NCBI GenBank assembly: GCA_963744005.1
Contig: CAVURU010000003.1
Coordinates: 1,426,001-1,490,000, forward strand
DNA length: 64,000 nt
Source: Palsa-504 sp963744005
GTDB lineage: Bacteria > Actinomycetota > Actinomycetes > Streptosporangiales > Streptosporangiaceae
Direction: 5' to 3'
Position numbers and translations under genes: made by a program. Position 1 is the first letter of the stretch; each line of letters starts with the position of its first letter. Positions 25,481 to 34,395 of the stretch are shown here, piece after piece. The notes beneath the pieces were generated by a model. That model ran no database searches. It was not told where the DNA came from and saw only the letters and a program-made list of their open reading frames with translations.

Positions 25481-25969
25481 CTAACTCTGATTGAAGAAGC
25501 CTCGCTCCGCGATACGAGCCTTGTCTTCCGCGGTCACCTGAACATTGGCCGGCGACAACAGGAAGACCTTGTTCGTCACGCGCTCGATGCTCCCGCGCAG
25601 ACCGAAGATCAGGCCCGCCGCGAAGTCGACGAGACGCTTAGCGTCACTGTCGACCATCTCGGTCAGGTTCATGATCACCGGAGTGCCTTCGCGGAAGTGC
25701 TCCCCAATCGTACGTGCTTCATTGTAAGTGCGAGGATGCAGTGTCGTGATACGAGCGAGATCGGCCGTCTGCTCGGGCTTCCACTCGGGAACCTGGTATC
25801 CGCCGTAGTCATCCCGCCCGGGGCGCGATTCGGTTTCGTCCGGCTCTTCGGAGACCACGGACTCTTCGTAGTCCTCGTACTCTCCGTAGGAGTCGTACTT
25901 TTCCCCGTAGCGGTGCTCGTCCTCAACAAGGCCGAGGTAGACCGCCATCTTGCGCATGGCACTGGGCAT
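25481..25969 (-). CDS. sepF: Cell division protein SepF
   Basis: 162 residues from ATG 25969, with GGGAGG upstream. The N-terminal amphipathic helix (MRKMAVYLGLVED) would bind membrane. A charged Tyr/Glu/Asp-rich linker follows, then the SepF core, ITTLHPRTYNEARTIGEHFREGTPVIMNLTEMVDSDAKRLVDFAAGLIFGL, that bundles FtsZ filaments. In actinobacteria, which lack FtsA, SepF is the main FtsZ membrane anchor. The 100-bp gap to yggT and the 61-bp gap to yggS suggest a shared transcript. Confidence 0.95.
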   Translation of the reverse strand: MPSAMRKMAVYLGLVEDEHRYGEKYDSYGEYEDYEESVVSEEPDETESRPGRDDYGGYQVPEWKPEQTADLARITTLHPRTYNEARTIGEHFREGTPVIMNLTEMVDSDAKRLVDFAAGLIFGLRGSIERVTNKVFLLSPANVQVTAEDKARIAERGFFNQS

Positions 25970-26030
25970 ACTTCAGTCCTCCCAGCCTGTTCCCGTCGTA
26001 GCCAGCCATTCCGGCTCCACGCTGGGGACA

Positions 26031-26735
26031 TTACCTGACACGAGGCCCCCGATCGCCGAGCAACGCCGTACCGATTCTCACGTGTGTCGCGCCAGCTGAA
26101 ATTGCCGCCTCCAAGTCACCACTCATGCCCGCCGAAATAGCCGTGGCGGCAGGCCGTATTGCTCGTACGGCCATGGCGCTATCGAGCAGCCGGGTGAATG
26201 CCCCGGCGGGCAGCGCGCCCAGCGGGGCGACGGCCATGACCCCGGCCAGGACGAGGCCGTCCTCGGCCATCAGGGCCTCAGCCAGGGCGGGGACCTCCGC
26301 GGCGGCCGCACCGCCGCGGGCCGGGTCGCCATCCAGGCTGACCTCGATTAGGCAGTCAATTACCCGGCCGGCCCGGCGTGCTCCGTTACCCAGCGCGCGG
26401 ATGAGCCTCGTCCGGTCGACCGAATGGACGAAGGAGGCGTACTGAGCGACGCTGGCCGCCTTATTAGTCTGCAGCTGGCCGACGAAATGCCAGACGAGAT
26501 TCAGTTCCGTGCATTGGGCCGCCTTCGGCGCGGCCTCGACGTCACGGTTCTCGCCGAAATCGCGGACGCCGAGCTGGTTCAGCAGCCGGACGTCGGAAGC
26601 CGGGAAGGTCTTGGTCACCGCGACCAGCGTGACGTCCCCGGTCTTCCGCCCGGAGGACTCGCACGCAGCGGCGATGCGGCCCTGCACCGCGGTCAGCCGC
26701 GCAGCGAGTTCCTCCAGGCGGAGGTCAGCGGTCAC
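26031..26735 (-). CDS. YggS family pyridoxal phosphate homeostasis protein
   Basis: 234 residues from GTG 26735, an alanine-racemase-fold barrel that binds PLP without known catalytic activity and helps keep free PLP and amino-acid pools balanced. The PLP-lysine is in LVAVTKTFPASDV, followed by FGENRDVEAAPKAA, WHFVGQLQTNK, and the C-terminal phosphate site SAGMSGDLEAAISAGATHVRIGTALLG. GTG overlaps the ftsZ stop by 4 bp. In Streptomyces a laccase-like gene (pgeF/ylmD) lies between the two; it is missing here. Confidence 0.95.
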   Translation of the reverse strand: MTADLRLEELAARLTAVQGRIAAACESSGRKTGDVTLVAVTKTFPASDVRLLNQLGVRDFGENRDVEAAPKAAQCTELNLVWHFVGQLQTNKAASVAQYASFVHSVDRTRLIRALGNGARRAGRVIDCLIEVSLDGDPARGGAAAAEVPALAEALMAEDGLVLAGVMAVAPLGALPAGAFTRLLDSAMAVRAIRPAATAISAGMSGDLEAAISAGATHVRIGTALLGDRGPRVR

Positions 26736-28186
26736 TTCAGGAAGTCGGGGACATCCAGGTCGTCGTCTTCCTCGAAGACGACGGGACGGCGCCGGCTGGC
26801 GACGTCGAAGGGCCGTCCGAGCTCGGCGTGAGCCGGGCGGGAGATAGAGGAGTACGACCCGGCGGAAGACGCGGAGGAATAAGAGGTCTCCGTCTCGGCG
26901 ACGGGCTCGATGGGCTCGGCCCGGTCCTCCGGCTCGGCCGGCTTGTCCCGGCGCGGCGCATCCTGCGGCACCGGAGCGCCGAGCAGGCCCGCGTAGGCGG
27001 GCTCGCCCGCGGGCAGGTCCCCGGTGTCCGCCGTCTCGGCCAGGGTCTCGGCGGCTGCCGAGGCGGGCTCGGGAATGCTCGGCGGGGCAAGAACCGCAGC
27101 GGGAGCGCTCGGCGCCGCCGGCAGGAGGGGCTCGGCCGGAGCCGGAGCCGGGACGCTGGCCGGAGGAGTGGTACCGAGGGAGGAGGCGCTGCTGAATGCG
27201 GCGACGGCCTCGGCGCCCGCCGCGGCGGCGCGGCCGTTGCGCATCTCGTCCAGGCCGGCGGCGATGACCGTGACCCGGACCTCGTCGCCGAGGGCGTCGT
27301 CGATGACGGCGCCGAAGATGATGTTGGCGTCGACCGCGGCGGAGTTGGCCACGAGCTGGGCGGCCTCGTTGATCTCGAACAGCCCGAGGTCGGACCCGCC
27401 CTGGATGGACAGCAGCACGCCATGTGCCCCGTCGATGCTGGCCTCGAGCAGCGGGCTGGAGATGGCCATCTCGGCCGCGGCCACGGCCCGGTCGTCCCCG
27501 CGGGAGGACCCGGTGCCCATGAGGGCGGAGCCGGCGCCGGACATGACCGACTTCACGTCGGCGAAGTCCAGGTTGATCAGGCCGGGGGTGGTGATGAGGT
27601 CGGTGATGCCCTGGACACCGGAGAGCAGCACCTGGTCCGCGGCCTTGAACGCGTCGAGCACGCTCACATGCCGGTCGGAGATCGACAGGAGGCGATCGTT
27701 CGGTATGACGATCAGCGTGTCGACCTCGCTGCGCAGCTTCTCGATGCCGGACTCGGCCTGGACGATCCGGCGCTTGCCCTCGAAGCCGAACGGCCGGGTG
27801 ACCACGCCGATGGTGAGCGCGCCGAGCGAGCGGGCCACGTTGGCCACCACGGGGGCTCCCCCGGTGCCGGTCCCGCCGCCCTCGCCCGCGGTGACGAAGA
27901 CCATGTCGGCCCCCTTGAGAACCTCCTCGATCTCCTCGCGGTGGTCCTCGGCGGCCTTGGCCCCGACGTCCGGGTTGGCGCCGGCGCCCAGGCCTCTGGT
28001 CAGCTCGCGGCCGACGTCGAGCTTGACGTCGGCGTCGCTCATCAGCAGCGCCTGGGCATCAGTATTGATCGCGATGAACTCGACGCCCTTGAGTCCCTCT
28101 TCGATCATGCGATTGACGGCGTTGACGCCGCCGCCGCCGATTCCGACGACCTTGATAACCGCCAGATAGTTCTGCGGTGCAGCCAC
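26732..28186 (-). CDS. ftsZ: Cell division GTPase FtsZ
   Basis: 484 residues from GTG 28186, which gives the standard actinobacterial N-terminus VAAPQNYLAVIKVVGIGGGG; the frame is open farther upstream but encodes nothing conserved. Tubulin signature AGEGGGTGTGGAPVV, the T7 loop NLDFADVKSVM, and the C-terminal peptide DDDLDVPDFLK (SepF/FtsW binding) are all present. The linker between core and tail is about 170 residues, Ala/Pro-rich and long for the family. A 319-bp upstream region holds AT-rich repeats. Confidence 0.96.
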   Translation of the reverse strand: MAAPQNYLAVIKVVGIGGGGVNAVNRMIEEGLKGVEFIAINTDAQALLMSDADVKLDVGRELTRGLGAGANPDVGAKAAEDHREEIEEVLKGADMVFVTAGEGGGTGTGGAPVVANVARSLGALTIGVVTRPFGFEGKRRIVQAESGIEKLRSEVDTLIVIPNDRLLSISDRHVSVLDAFKAADQVLLSGVQGITDLITTPGLINLDFADVKSVMSGAGSALMGTGSSRGDDRAVAAAEMAISSPLLEASIDGAHGVLLSIQGGSDLGLFEINEAAQLVANSAAVDANIIFGAVIDDALGDEVRVTVIAAGLDEMRNGRAAAAGAEAVAAFSSASSLGTTPPASVPAPAPAEPLLPAAPSAPAAVLAPPSIPEPASAAAETLAETADTGDLPAGEPAYAGLLGAPVPQDAPRRDKPAEPEDRAEPIEPVAETETSYSSASSAGSYSSISRPAHAELGRPFDVASRRRPVVFEEDDDLDVPDFLK

Positions 28187-28505
28187 GAGGAGGGTACCTT
28201 TCCGCTCGTTTAACCTCTGCCGTATCAGCGGGTGCGCAGCGAAATTAAATGCCCGGCCGCCACCCGCCGATTGTGGCCCTGGGCTCTGGAAACGCCGCCC
28301 GGCAGGAGACGCGGAATTCTCCGCCCGGGCATTGTCCGTCACCATCAGGTTTAACCTTCAGGTTAAGATTTAAAGTTTTTGTCCTCCGTGCGATTCATAG
28401 GGACAGTAGGGTCGGAGGGCACCCGGGTCAACTAACTGCTCAGCGTGTCGCGGACCGGTCTGTCATTAGCGTCCCGGTAGCGAAAAAATGCCGTGAGATA
28501 GGCCG
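28187..28505 (-). promoter_or_regulatory. ftsQ-ftsZ intergenic regulatory region
   Basis: 319 bp without a gene. It contains an AT-rich island with the inverted repeat TTAACCT-tc-AGGTTAA (28351-28366), and the 9-mer gtttaacct occurs twice (28208-28216 and 28349-28357). Inverted AT-rich sequences in front of ftsZ also occur in other actinobacteria. I cannot place -35/-10 boxes with confidence. Confidence 0.55.
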
Positions 28506-29297
28506 CTAACTCGAGCTGGCGGGCGACGGACTGGGGCTGGTGACGGCCGAGTCCGGCGAGCTCACGTCGTAATAGCGGGCGTGCGTGGCCATGAGCACGG
28601 AAAGCACCCGCGCTTTGAGCGCGGCCTGATCTGCGCTGCCCCACAGCAGCGTCACGCCGCCGGTCAGCCGCAACGTCACCTGGTCCGGCTCGGGCGCGCT
28701 GACCGAGTTCACGGCGTGGCGGACCGAGGCTGGCAGCTCGGTGAGCACGGCCGCCGTGGCGGCCAGGTACGGGCTGCCGGCCTGGGCGGTCGCGGCCGTG
28801 GTGGTGGTGAACAGCGGAGTGCCGGCGGGCCGGGACCTGACCCGCTGCACGATCACGCCGTTGGCGTCGAGCAGGTCGAATCCCCCGCCGGGCAGCGCCA
28901 CGGCCACGGCCGCGGTCCGCTCCCGGACGGCGATGACCACGCGGTCCGGCCACGAGGTGGTGACCTGGACGCCGGTGATCTGCTGGAGCTTCAGCACCCG
29001 GGCCGCGATCTGGCCCACGTTGACGCTGATGATCGGGGTGCCCTTCTGCACATCCGCGGCCGCCAGGACCTGGGCGTCCGGGACCAGGCGGGTGCCGGTG
29101 ACGACGACGGAGCGGACCGCGAACAGCCCGGAGCCGAGCAGGGTCCAGGCGGCCCCGCCGACCAGGGCCAGCGCGGCCACGATCAGGAGCACGACCAGGC
29201 GCCGGCGGCGGTACGGCGCGGGCCGGCCGGGCGAGGCGCCCTCCGGCGGGGACGCATCGTCCCGCACCGAGACCCCGGGGCCGGCCGGGCCGCTCAC
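28506..29297 (-). CDS. ftsQ: Cell division protein FtsQ
   Basis: 263 residues from GTG 29297, which overlaps the murC stop by 4 bp. A Pro/Arg-rich cytoplasmic tail, one transmembrane segment (residues about 33-56), a POTRA domain (FAVRSVVVTGTRLVPDAQVLAAADVQKGTPIISVNV), and the FtsQ beta domain (VVIAVRERTAAVAVALPGGGFDLLDANGVIV) follow in order. Ends in a Ser/Pro tail. It links periplasmic-side divisome assembly with the FtsZ ring. Confidence 0.95.
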   Translation of the reverse strand: MSGPAGPGVSVRDDASPPEGASPGRPAPYRRRRLVVLLIVAALALVGGAAWTLLGSGLFAVRSVVVTGTRLVPDAQVLAAADVQKGTPIISVNVGQIAARVLKLQQITGVQVTTSWPDRVVIAVRERTAAVAVALPGGGFDLLDANGVIVQRVRSRPAGTPLFTTTTAATAQAGSPYLAATAAVLTELPASVRHAVNSVSAPEPDQVTLRLTGGVTLLWGSADQAALKARVLSVLMATHARYYDVSSPDSAVTSPSPSPASSS

Positions 29298-30739
29298 CCG
29301 GCGTGCTCCCGGAGGGCCTCGACCATCTGGGGCCCGAGCGCGGTGACGTCGCCGGCGCCCATGGTCAGCACCACGTCACCAGGCGCGGCCAGGCTGATGA
29401 CGGCCGGGGTGACCTGGGCCCGGTCCGGCACGAACCTGGCCCGGCCGCCCGGGACCGCGTCGGCCACCAGCGCGCCGGTCACGCCGGGCTCCGGGTCCTC
29501 CCGGGCGGCGTAGACGTCGAGCACGAGAGCCTGATCGGCCAGCCCGAGGGCGGCGCCGAAGTCGGCGGCGAAGATCCGGGTCCGGCTGAACAGGTGCGGC
29601 TGGAAGACGGCGATGACCCGGCCGCGGCCGGCCGCGATGTCCCGGGCGGCCCGCAGGTCGGCGGCCAGCTCGGTCGGGTGATGCGCGTAGCTGTCGAAGA
29701 CCCGCACCTGGCCGACCTCGCCCTTGAGCTCCATCCGGCGGCGGGCCCCGCGGTAGCCGGCCAGCGCGGCGGCCACCCGCGGCGGCGCGAAGCCGAGCTC
29801 CACGGCCGCGGCGAAGGCCGCGGTCGCGTTCAGCGCGTTGTGCCGGCCGGGCACGTTCACGGTCAGCTGGGTGAAGATCTCGCCGAACGGGCTGCGGGGG
29901 GCCGCCACGGTGAAGCTGACCGCCAGTCCCTGGGCCTTGACGTCGCCGAGCTGGTAGTCCGCGCCGGGCGATTCCCCGTAGCGGCGGACCCGGCCCGGGT
30001 GGGCGGGCTGGAGCCGGCCGGCCAGGGCCTGCGCGCCGGGGTCATCGGCGCAGGTCAGTACCAGGCTGGAGACGCGCTCGCCGAACGCGGTGAAGGCGGC
30101 CTCGATCTCGGCCAGGCTGCCGTAGTTGTCCAGGTGGTCGGCTTCCACGTTGGTGACGATGGCCACGTCCGGCGAGAGCAGCAGGAACGAGCCGTCGCTC
30201 TCGTCGGCTTCGGCCACGAAGTCCAGGCCCTTGCCGTCCTCGGCGCCCAGCCCGGTCTCGGTGAGGATGCCGCCGATGACGTAGCCCGGGTCGGCGCCGC
30301 AGTCCCGCAGCACGGTGGTCAGCATGGAGGTGGTGGTGGTCTTGCCGTGGGTGCCCGCCACGGCGATGACCCGGCGGCCGGCCATGACCGAGGCCAGCGC
30401 GGCGGCCCGGTGGATGACCCGCATCCCGCGCTGGGTGGCCTCGACCAGCTCCGGGTTGTCAGGGCGGATCGCGCTGGACACGACCAGGGTGTCGCCCGGC
30501 CCGAGATCGCGGAGGTTGGCGGCGGCGTGGCCGACGTGCACCCAGGCCCCCTGGGCCTGAAGGTCACTGAGCATGGCCGACGGCATCGAGTCGCTGCCGG
30601 AGACGGTGATCCCCCGGGCCAGCATGATCCGCGCGATGCCGGACATGCCGGCGCCCCCGATCCCGGTGAAGTGCACCCGCCCGAGGCGGACGGCCGGGAT
30701 CTGCTCAGTCGGCGTGACGAGCGGCTGCATTCTGTTCAT
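29294..30739 (-). CDS. murC: UDP-N-acetylmuramate--L-alanine ligase MurC
   Basis: 481 residues. Adds L-Ala to UDP-MurNAc with ATP. The N-terminal UDP site has VHFTGIGGAGMSGIARIM, the P-loop is AGTHGKTTTTSML, EADESDGSFL and NVEADHLDNY bind ATP/Mg, and the C-terminal domain carries FDSYAHHPTELAADL and FQPHLFSRT. Its first 35 bp overlap the end of murG, and its stop overlaps ftsQ. Confidence 0.97.
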   Translation of the reverse strand: MNRMQPLVTPTEQIPAVRLGRVHFTGIGGAGMSGIARIMLARGITVSGSDSMPSAMLSDLQAQGAWVHVGHAAANLRDLGPGDTLVVSSAIRPDNPELVEATQRGMRVIHRAAALASVMAGRRVIAVAGTHGKTTTTSMLTTVLRDCGADPGYVIGGILTETGLGAEDGKGLDFVAEADESDGSFLLLSPDVAIVTNVEADHLDNYGSLAEIEAAFTAFGERVSSLVLTCADDPGAQALAGRLQPAHPGRVRRYGESPGADYQLGDVKAQGLAVSFTVAAPRSPFGEIFTQLTVNVPGRHNALNATAAFAAAVELGFAPPRVAAALAGYRGARRRMELKGEVGQVRVFDSYAHHPTELAADLRAARDIAAGRGRVIAVFQPHLFSRTRIFAADFGAALGLADQALVLDVYAAREDPEPGVTGALVADAVPGGRARFVPDRAQVTPAVISLAAPGDVVLTMGAGDVTALGPQMVEALREHAG

Positions 30740-31844
30740 CCTTGTCGAGGTCGGCTTCGGCGCCCTTCCCGGTCACGATCTCGATGACCGCCTCGGCCAG
30801 CCGCTGGTCGGCGTCGCCGCGGCCGAGCGAGGCGGCGGCCTCCGACATGTCGGCGACCTGGTCGATGTTGACCAGCACCGGCAGCAGCGTGTCCCGGATC
30901 CACTCGGGCGTCAGGTCGGCGTCGCTGACCAGCATGCCGCCGCCGCGCTGGACGATGGGCACGGCGTTCAGCCGCTGCTCGCCGTTGCCGACGGGCAACG
31001 GCACGTACGCGGCGGGCAGGCCCACGGCGGTGAGCTCGGCGCAGGTCATGGCGCCGGCCCGGCACAGGGCGAAGTCCGCCGCCGCGTAGGCCAGGTCCAT
31101 CCGGTCGATGTAGGGCAGGGTGACGTACGGCACGCCGGGCGGCGGGTCGGGCACCTCGGCCGCGTTCCGGGGGCCGATGACGTGCAGGACCTGGACCCCG
31201 GCCTCGCGGAACCACTCGGCCGCGCCGGCGGTGGCCGCGTTCAGCGAGCGCGCGCCCTGTGAGCCGCCGGTGACCAGCAGCACGGGCAGGTCCGGCCGCA
31301 GGCCGAAATGGGCCCGTGCCTTGTCCCCGATGGCCAGCCGGTCCAGCTCGGCGATCTCCCGCCGGATGGGGATGCCCAGGTACCGGCCGTTCCTGAGCTG
31401 GGTGTCCGGGTGCCCGGTGAACACGTGGGTGGTGAACCGGGCGCCCAGCCGGTTGGCCAGGCCCGGGCGCGGGTTGGCCTCGTGCACGACGATCGGGACC
31501 CGGCGCCGCCGCGCGGCCAGGTAGGCGGGGGTAGCGACGTAGCCGCCGAAGCCGACCAGGACGTCCGCCTCGATCTGGTCCATGATGGCGGCCGCCGCGT
31601 TGATGGCCCCGGCCAGCCGGCCGGGCACGGTCAGCAGCTTGGGCGTCACCGAGCGGGGCATCGGCACGGCCGGGATGAGCTCCAGCGGATAGCCGCGCAG
31701 CGGGATCAGCCGGGTCTCCAGGCCGCGCTCGGTGCCCAGGCAGGTCACCTCGGCCTCCGGCGCCGCGCGGCGCAGGGCGTCAGCCAGCGCGAGAGCTGGT
31801 TCGATGTGGCCGGCGGACCCGCCGCCGGCGAGCAGTACCCTCAT
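30705..31844 (-). CDS. murG: UDP-GlcNAc--undecaprenyl-PP-MurNAc-pentapeptide GlcNAc transferase MurG
   Basis: 379 residues, GT-B fold. Makes lipid II from lipid I at the inner face of the membrane. VLLAGGGSAGHIEPALALADAL is the N-terminal G loop, followed by GFGGYVATPAYLAARRRRVPIVVHEAN, the second G loop VTGGSQGARSLNAA, and the donor-binding CRAGAMTCAELTAVGLPAAYVPLP. The C-terminal tail is charged. It lies 25 bp downstream of ftsW and overlaps murC by 35 bp. Confidence 0.97.
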   Translation of the reverse strand: MRVLLAGGGSAGHIEPALALADALRRAAPEAEVTCLGTERGLETRLIPLRGYPLELIPAVPMPRSVTPKLLTVPGRLAGAINAAAAIMDQIEADVLVGFGGYVATPAYLAARRRRVPIVVHEANPRPGLANRLGARFTTHVFTGHPDTQLRNGRYLGIPIRREIAELDRLAIGDKARAHFGLRPDLPVLLVTGGSQGARSLNAATAGAAEWFREAGVQVLHVIGPRNAAEVPDPPPGVPYVTLPYIDRMDLAYAAADFALCRAGAMTCAELTAVGLPAAYVPLPVGNGEQRLNAVPIVQRGGGMLVSDADLTPEWIRDTLLPVLVNIDQVADMSEAAASLGRGDADQRLAEAVIEIVTGKGAEADLDKDEQNAAARHAD

Positions 31845-31869
31845 GTCGCGTCCCTGACCTGCTGCCGCT

Positions 31870-33177
31870 CTATCGTCGGCGTTTTGATAGACCGAGCCAG
31901 CTTAGAACGCGCAGCGGCCAGCCGGGGCCGCGTGCGGCCAAAGCTTCCTGGGCGCCCGGCTCCATCCGGGCGAAGGCCATCAGCATGCCCAGCGCGACCA
32001 GGGTGCTCAGCAGCGACGACAGGCCGGCCGACACCAGCGGCAGCGGCACGCCGGTGATGGGCAGCACGCCGATCACCGCGCCGATATTGACGGTGGCCTC
32101 GATCACGACCCAGGCGGTGATGGCGGTGGCGGCCAGCCGGGCGAACATATCGGGCACCCGCCGGGCGATCCGCAGCCCGGCGAAGGCCAGCCCGCCGTAC
32201 AGGGCGGTGACGCACAGCGTGCCGATGAGCCCGAGCTCCTCGCCGATGGTGGCGAAGATGAAGTCACTGGTGGACTCGGGGACGTATCCCCACTTCTGCC
32301 GGCCGGCGCCCAGGCCGACGCCGAAGATGCCGCCCGAGCCGAGCGCGTACTGGCCCTGAGTGGACTGCCAGTTGGCCCCGGTGGCGTTGCTTTGCTGGTC
32401 GAGGAACCCGGCCAGCCGCTTGAACCGCCACAGGCTCGAGATGATCATCAGCCCGACGGCCAGGCCCATCAGGATCAGCAGCCCGGCGAAAACCCGCCCG
32501 GGGGTGCCGATGACCCACAGCAGCGCCAGGAAGATGACGAGCAGGATGAAGGTGGTGCCCAGGTCGTCGCCGGTCATGACCATCAGGCACAGCACGGCCG
32601 TGCCCGGCATGAGCGGGACGAGCATGTGCCGCCAGTCCGAGAGCTGCCCCAGCCGGTCCTTGCGGGCGAGCAGGTCGGCGCCCCAGACGACCAGGGCCAG
32701 CTTGGCGATCTCCGACGGCTGGACCTGCTGCCCGCCGACGTTGATCCACCGGGTCGCGCCGTTCTGCGCCACCCCGACGCCGTGGATGAGGGTGAGCCCG
32801 AGGCCCAGCACGGCCACGGCGAGCAGCGGGTAGGCGAAGGCACGGAAGATCCGGGGCTTGGCGCGGGCCGCGGCCCACATCAGCGGCAGCCCGACGGCCG
32901 CGCCGATCAGCTCCTTCTTGAAGCCGGAGTAGGGCGACAGCCCGGCGCTCAGGTCGGCGACCGACGCGGTGGACTGCACCATGACCACGCCCAGGCCGAG
33001 CAGCAGGATGGTGATGCCCAGGACCAGGTAGTAGGAGGTCAGCGGCCGGTTGAGCAGGCCGCGCCAGATCCCGATCCGGTCCCGGACGCCGCCCAGCCCG
33101 AGCCCGCCCGGGCCAGGCTGCCCTGAGGCATCCGGGTCCGCCAGGCGGTCGGCGCTGTCGGGGGCCTCCAGGTACAT
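31870..33177 (-). CDS. ftsW: Lipid II polymerase / division protein FtsW
   Basis: 435 residues, SEDS family, about ten transmembrane segments after a 40-residue cytoplasmic tail. Polymerises lipid II together with FtsI. Conserved motifs are NGATRWINVGGQQVQPSEIAKLALVVW, TGDDLGTTFILLVI (with the essential Asp), YVPESTSDFIFATIGEELGLIG, and the C-terminal GVPLPLVSAGLSSLLSTLVALG. In relatives it is preceded by murD; here the upstream neighbour is a divergent zinc-ribbon gene. Confidence 0.95.
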   Translation of the reverse strand: MYLEAPDSADRLADPDASGQPGPGGLGLGGVRDRIGIWRGLLNRPLTSYYLVLGITILLLGLGVVMVQSTASVADLSAGLSPYSGFKKELIGAAVGLPLMWAAARAKPRIFRAFAYPLLAVAVLGLGLTLIHGVGVAQNGATRWINVGGQQVQPSEIAKLALVVWGADLLARKDRLGQLSDWRHMLVPLMPGTAVLCLMVMTGDDLGTTFILLVIFLALLWVIGTPGRVFAGLLILMGLAVGLMIISSLWRFKRLAGFLDQQSNATGANWQSTQGQYALGSGGIFGVGLGAGRQKWGYVPESTSDFIFATIGEELGLIGTLCVTALYGGLAFAGLRIARRVPDMFARLAATAITAWVVIEATVNIGAVIGVLPITGVPLPLVSAGLSSLLSTLVALGMLMAFARMEPGAQEALAARGPGWPLRVLSWLGLSKRRR

Positions 33178-33293
33178 GGCTCAAGTCTGTGCGCCGATCC
33201 GGGACAAGACCCGGACATCCGGTGCGTGTCGGCGGCCGAATTCGCCCGGCCTGGTCGCGAGCGCGGCCCGGCCGTCTGGCATCATGGCACGCG

Positions 33294-33470
33294 ATGAGCA
33301 GGTCTGAGTCTTCACGCTTCCCGGTGACGGTAACCCGGCTTCCCCTTACCCGCTGCGAGATCTGCGGCCGCACGCTGGCTTACCAGCCCGGCCAGGCCAG
33401 CGCGGTGCTGACCAAGCACTATCTCCGGATGCACCCGGAGGCGCTGAGCGAGGCGGCCGGGACCGACTAG
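33294..33470 (+). CDS. Small zinc-ribbon-like protein
   Basis: 58 residues from ATG 33294. A single C-X2-C (CEICGRTLAY) is followed 17 residues later by H-X4-H in KHYLRMHPEAL, a plausible C2H2 zinc site. The rest is short and polar. Divergent from ftsW with 116 bp between starts. No homologue recognised; a similar small C2H2 protein could act in nucleic-acid or protein binding, but there is no direct evidence. Confidence 0.6.
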   Translation: MSRSESSRFPVTVTRLPLTRCEICGRTLAYQPGQASAVLTKHYLRMHPEALSEAAGTD

Positions 33471-33543
33471 CCGTAGCGCCGACGTGCGCTAAGTCACCAC
33501 CCTCGATTGGGCGCTGGGCCTCCCGGTCGGGCAGGCTGGAAGC

Positions 33544-34395
33544 ATGGCAGAAACGCTGACGATGATGGCGGTCCATGCGCATCCCGACGACGAGTCGTCC
33601 AGCACCGGGGGCGTGCTGGCCACTTATTCCGCCCAGGGCATCCGCACGGTGGTCGTGACCTGCACGAACGGGGAGCTGGGCGATGCGCCGGGCGGTATCA
33701 AACCCGGCCAGGAAGGGCACGACGAGGAGGCGGTGGCCCGGCACCGGCTGGCTGAGCTGCGCGAGGCCTGCGCCATCCTGCGGGTCTCGGACCTGGAACT
33801 GCTCGGCTACCAGGACTCGGGCATGCTGGACTGGGACTACAAGGACCGCCCCGACGCGTTCTGCAACATCCCGCAGGAGAAGGTGGCGGCCCGGATCTCC
33901 GGCCTGATCGAGCGGTACCGGCCGCAGGTGCTCATCACCTACGACGATCAGGGTCCCTACCAGCATCCCGACCACGTGCACGCCAGCCGCAGCGCGCAGG
34001 CCGCGTTCGCGGACACCGGCCTCGCGGCCAAGCTGTACCTCAGCGCCAACCGGAGCAGCAACTGGCGCAAGCTCTGGGAGGCCCTGCGGGAGCTCGGCGT
34101 GGACGTGCCCGAGCGGCCCGACCCGGATCCGGAGCAGCTGCGCCGCGGCGAGGAGTCCGAGGCGCGCATCACCACCACGGTCGACATCCGGGCCATGCTG
34201 AACCGCAAGAACGAGGCCCTGTTCGCGCACCACAGCCAGATCGCCGAGTCATGGTTCAGCAAGATCCCGCCGGAGGTGGCCGAGACGGCCTTCGGGTTCG
34301 AGAGCTTCATCCGGGCCAGCGACACCACCGGGGCGCCGCTGCCCGAGGATGACCTGTTCGCCGGGCTGCGGCCGCCGGGTAAGGAAACGTCGTGA
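33544..34395 (+). CDS. PIG-L family deacetylase (MshB/Mca-like)
   Basis: 283 residues. Zinc-dependent N-deacetylase/amidase fold: AVHAHPDDESSSTGG is the zinc/catalytic motif, ELLGYQDSGMLDW the mid-motif, and YQHPDHVHASRSAQAAF carries the second zinc His. Members act on N-acetylglucosaminyl groups; in actinobacteria the best-known ones are MshB (mycothiol synthesis) and Mca (mycothiol S-conjugate amidase). The sequence does not decide which. Its stop overlaps the next start by 4 bp (GTGA), so the three genes from here to 36.8 kb are likely one operon. Confidence 0.88.
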   Translation: MAETLTMMAVHAHPDDESSSTGGVLATYSAQGIRTVVVTCTNGELGDAPGGIKPGQEGHDEEAVARHRLAELREACAILRVSDLELLGYQDSGMLDWDYKDRPDAFCNIPQEKVAARISGLIERYRPQVLITYDDQGPYQHPDHVHASRSAQAAFADTGLAAKLYLSANRSSNWRKLWEALRELGVDVPERPDPDPEQLRRGEESEARITTTVDIRAMLNRKNEALFAHHSQIAESWFSKIPPEVAETAFGFESFIRASDTTGAPLPEDDLFAGLRPPGKETS

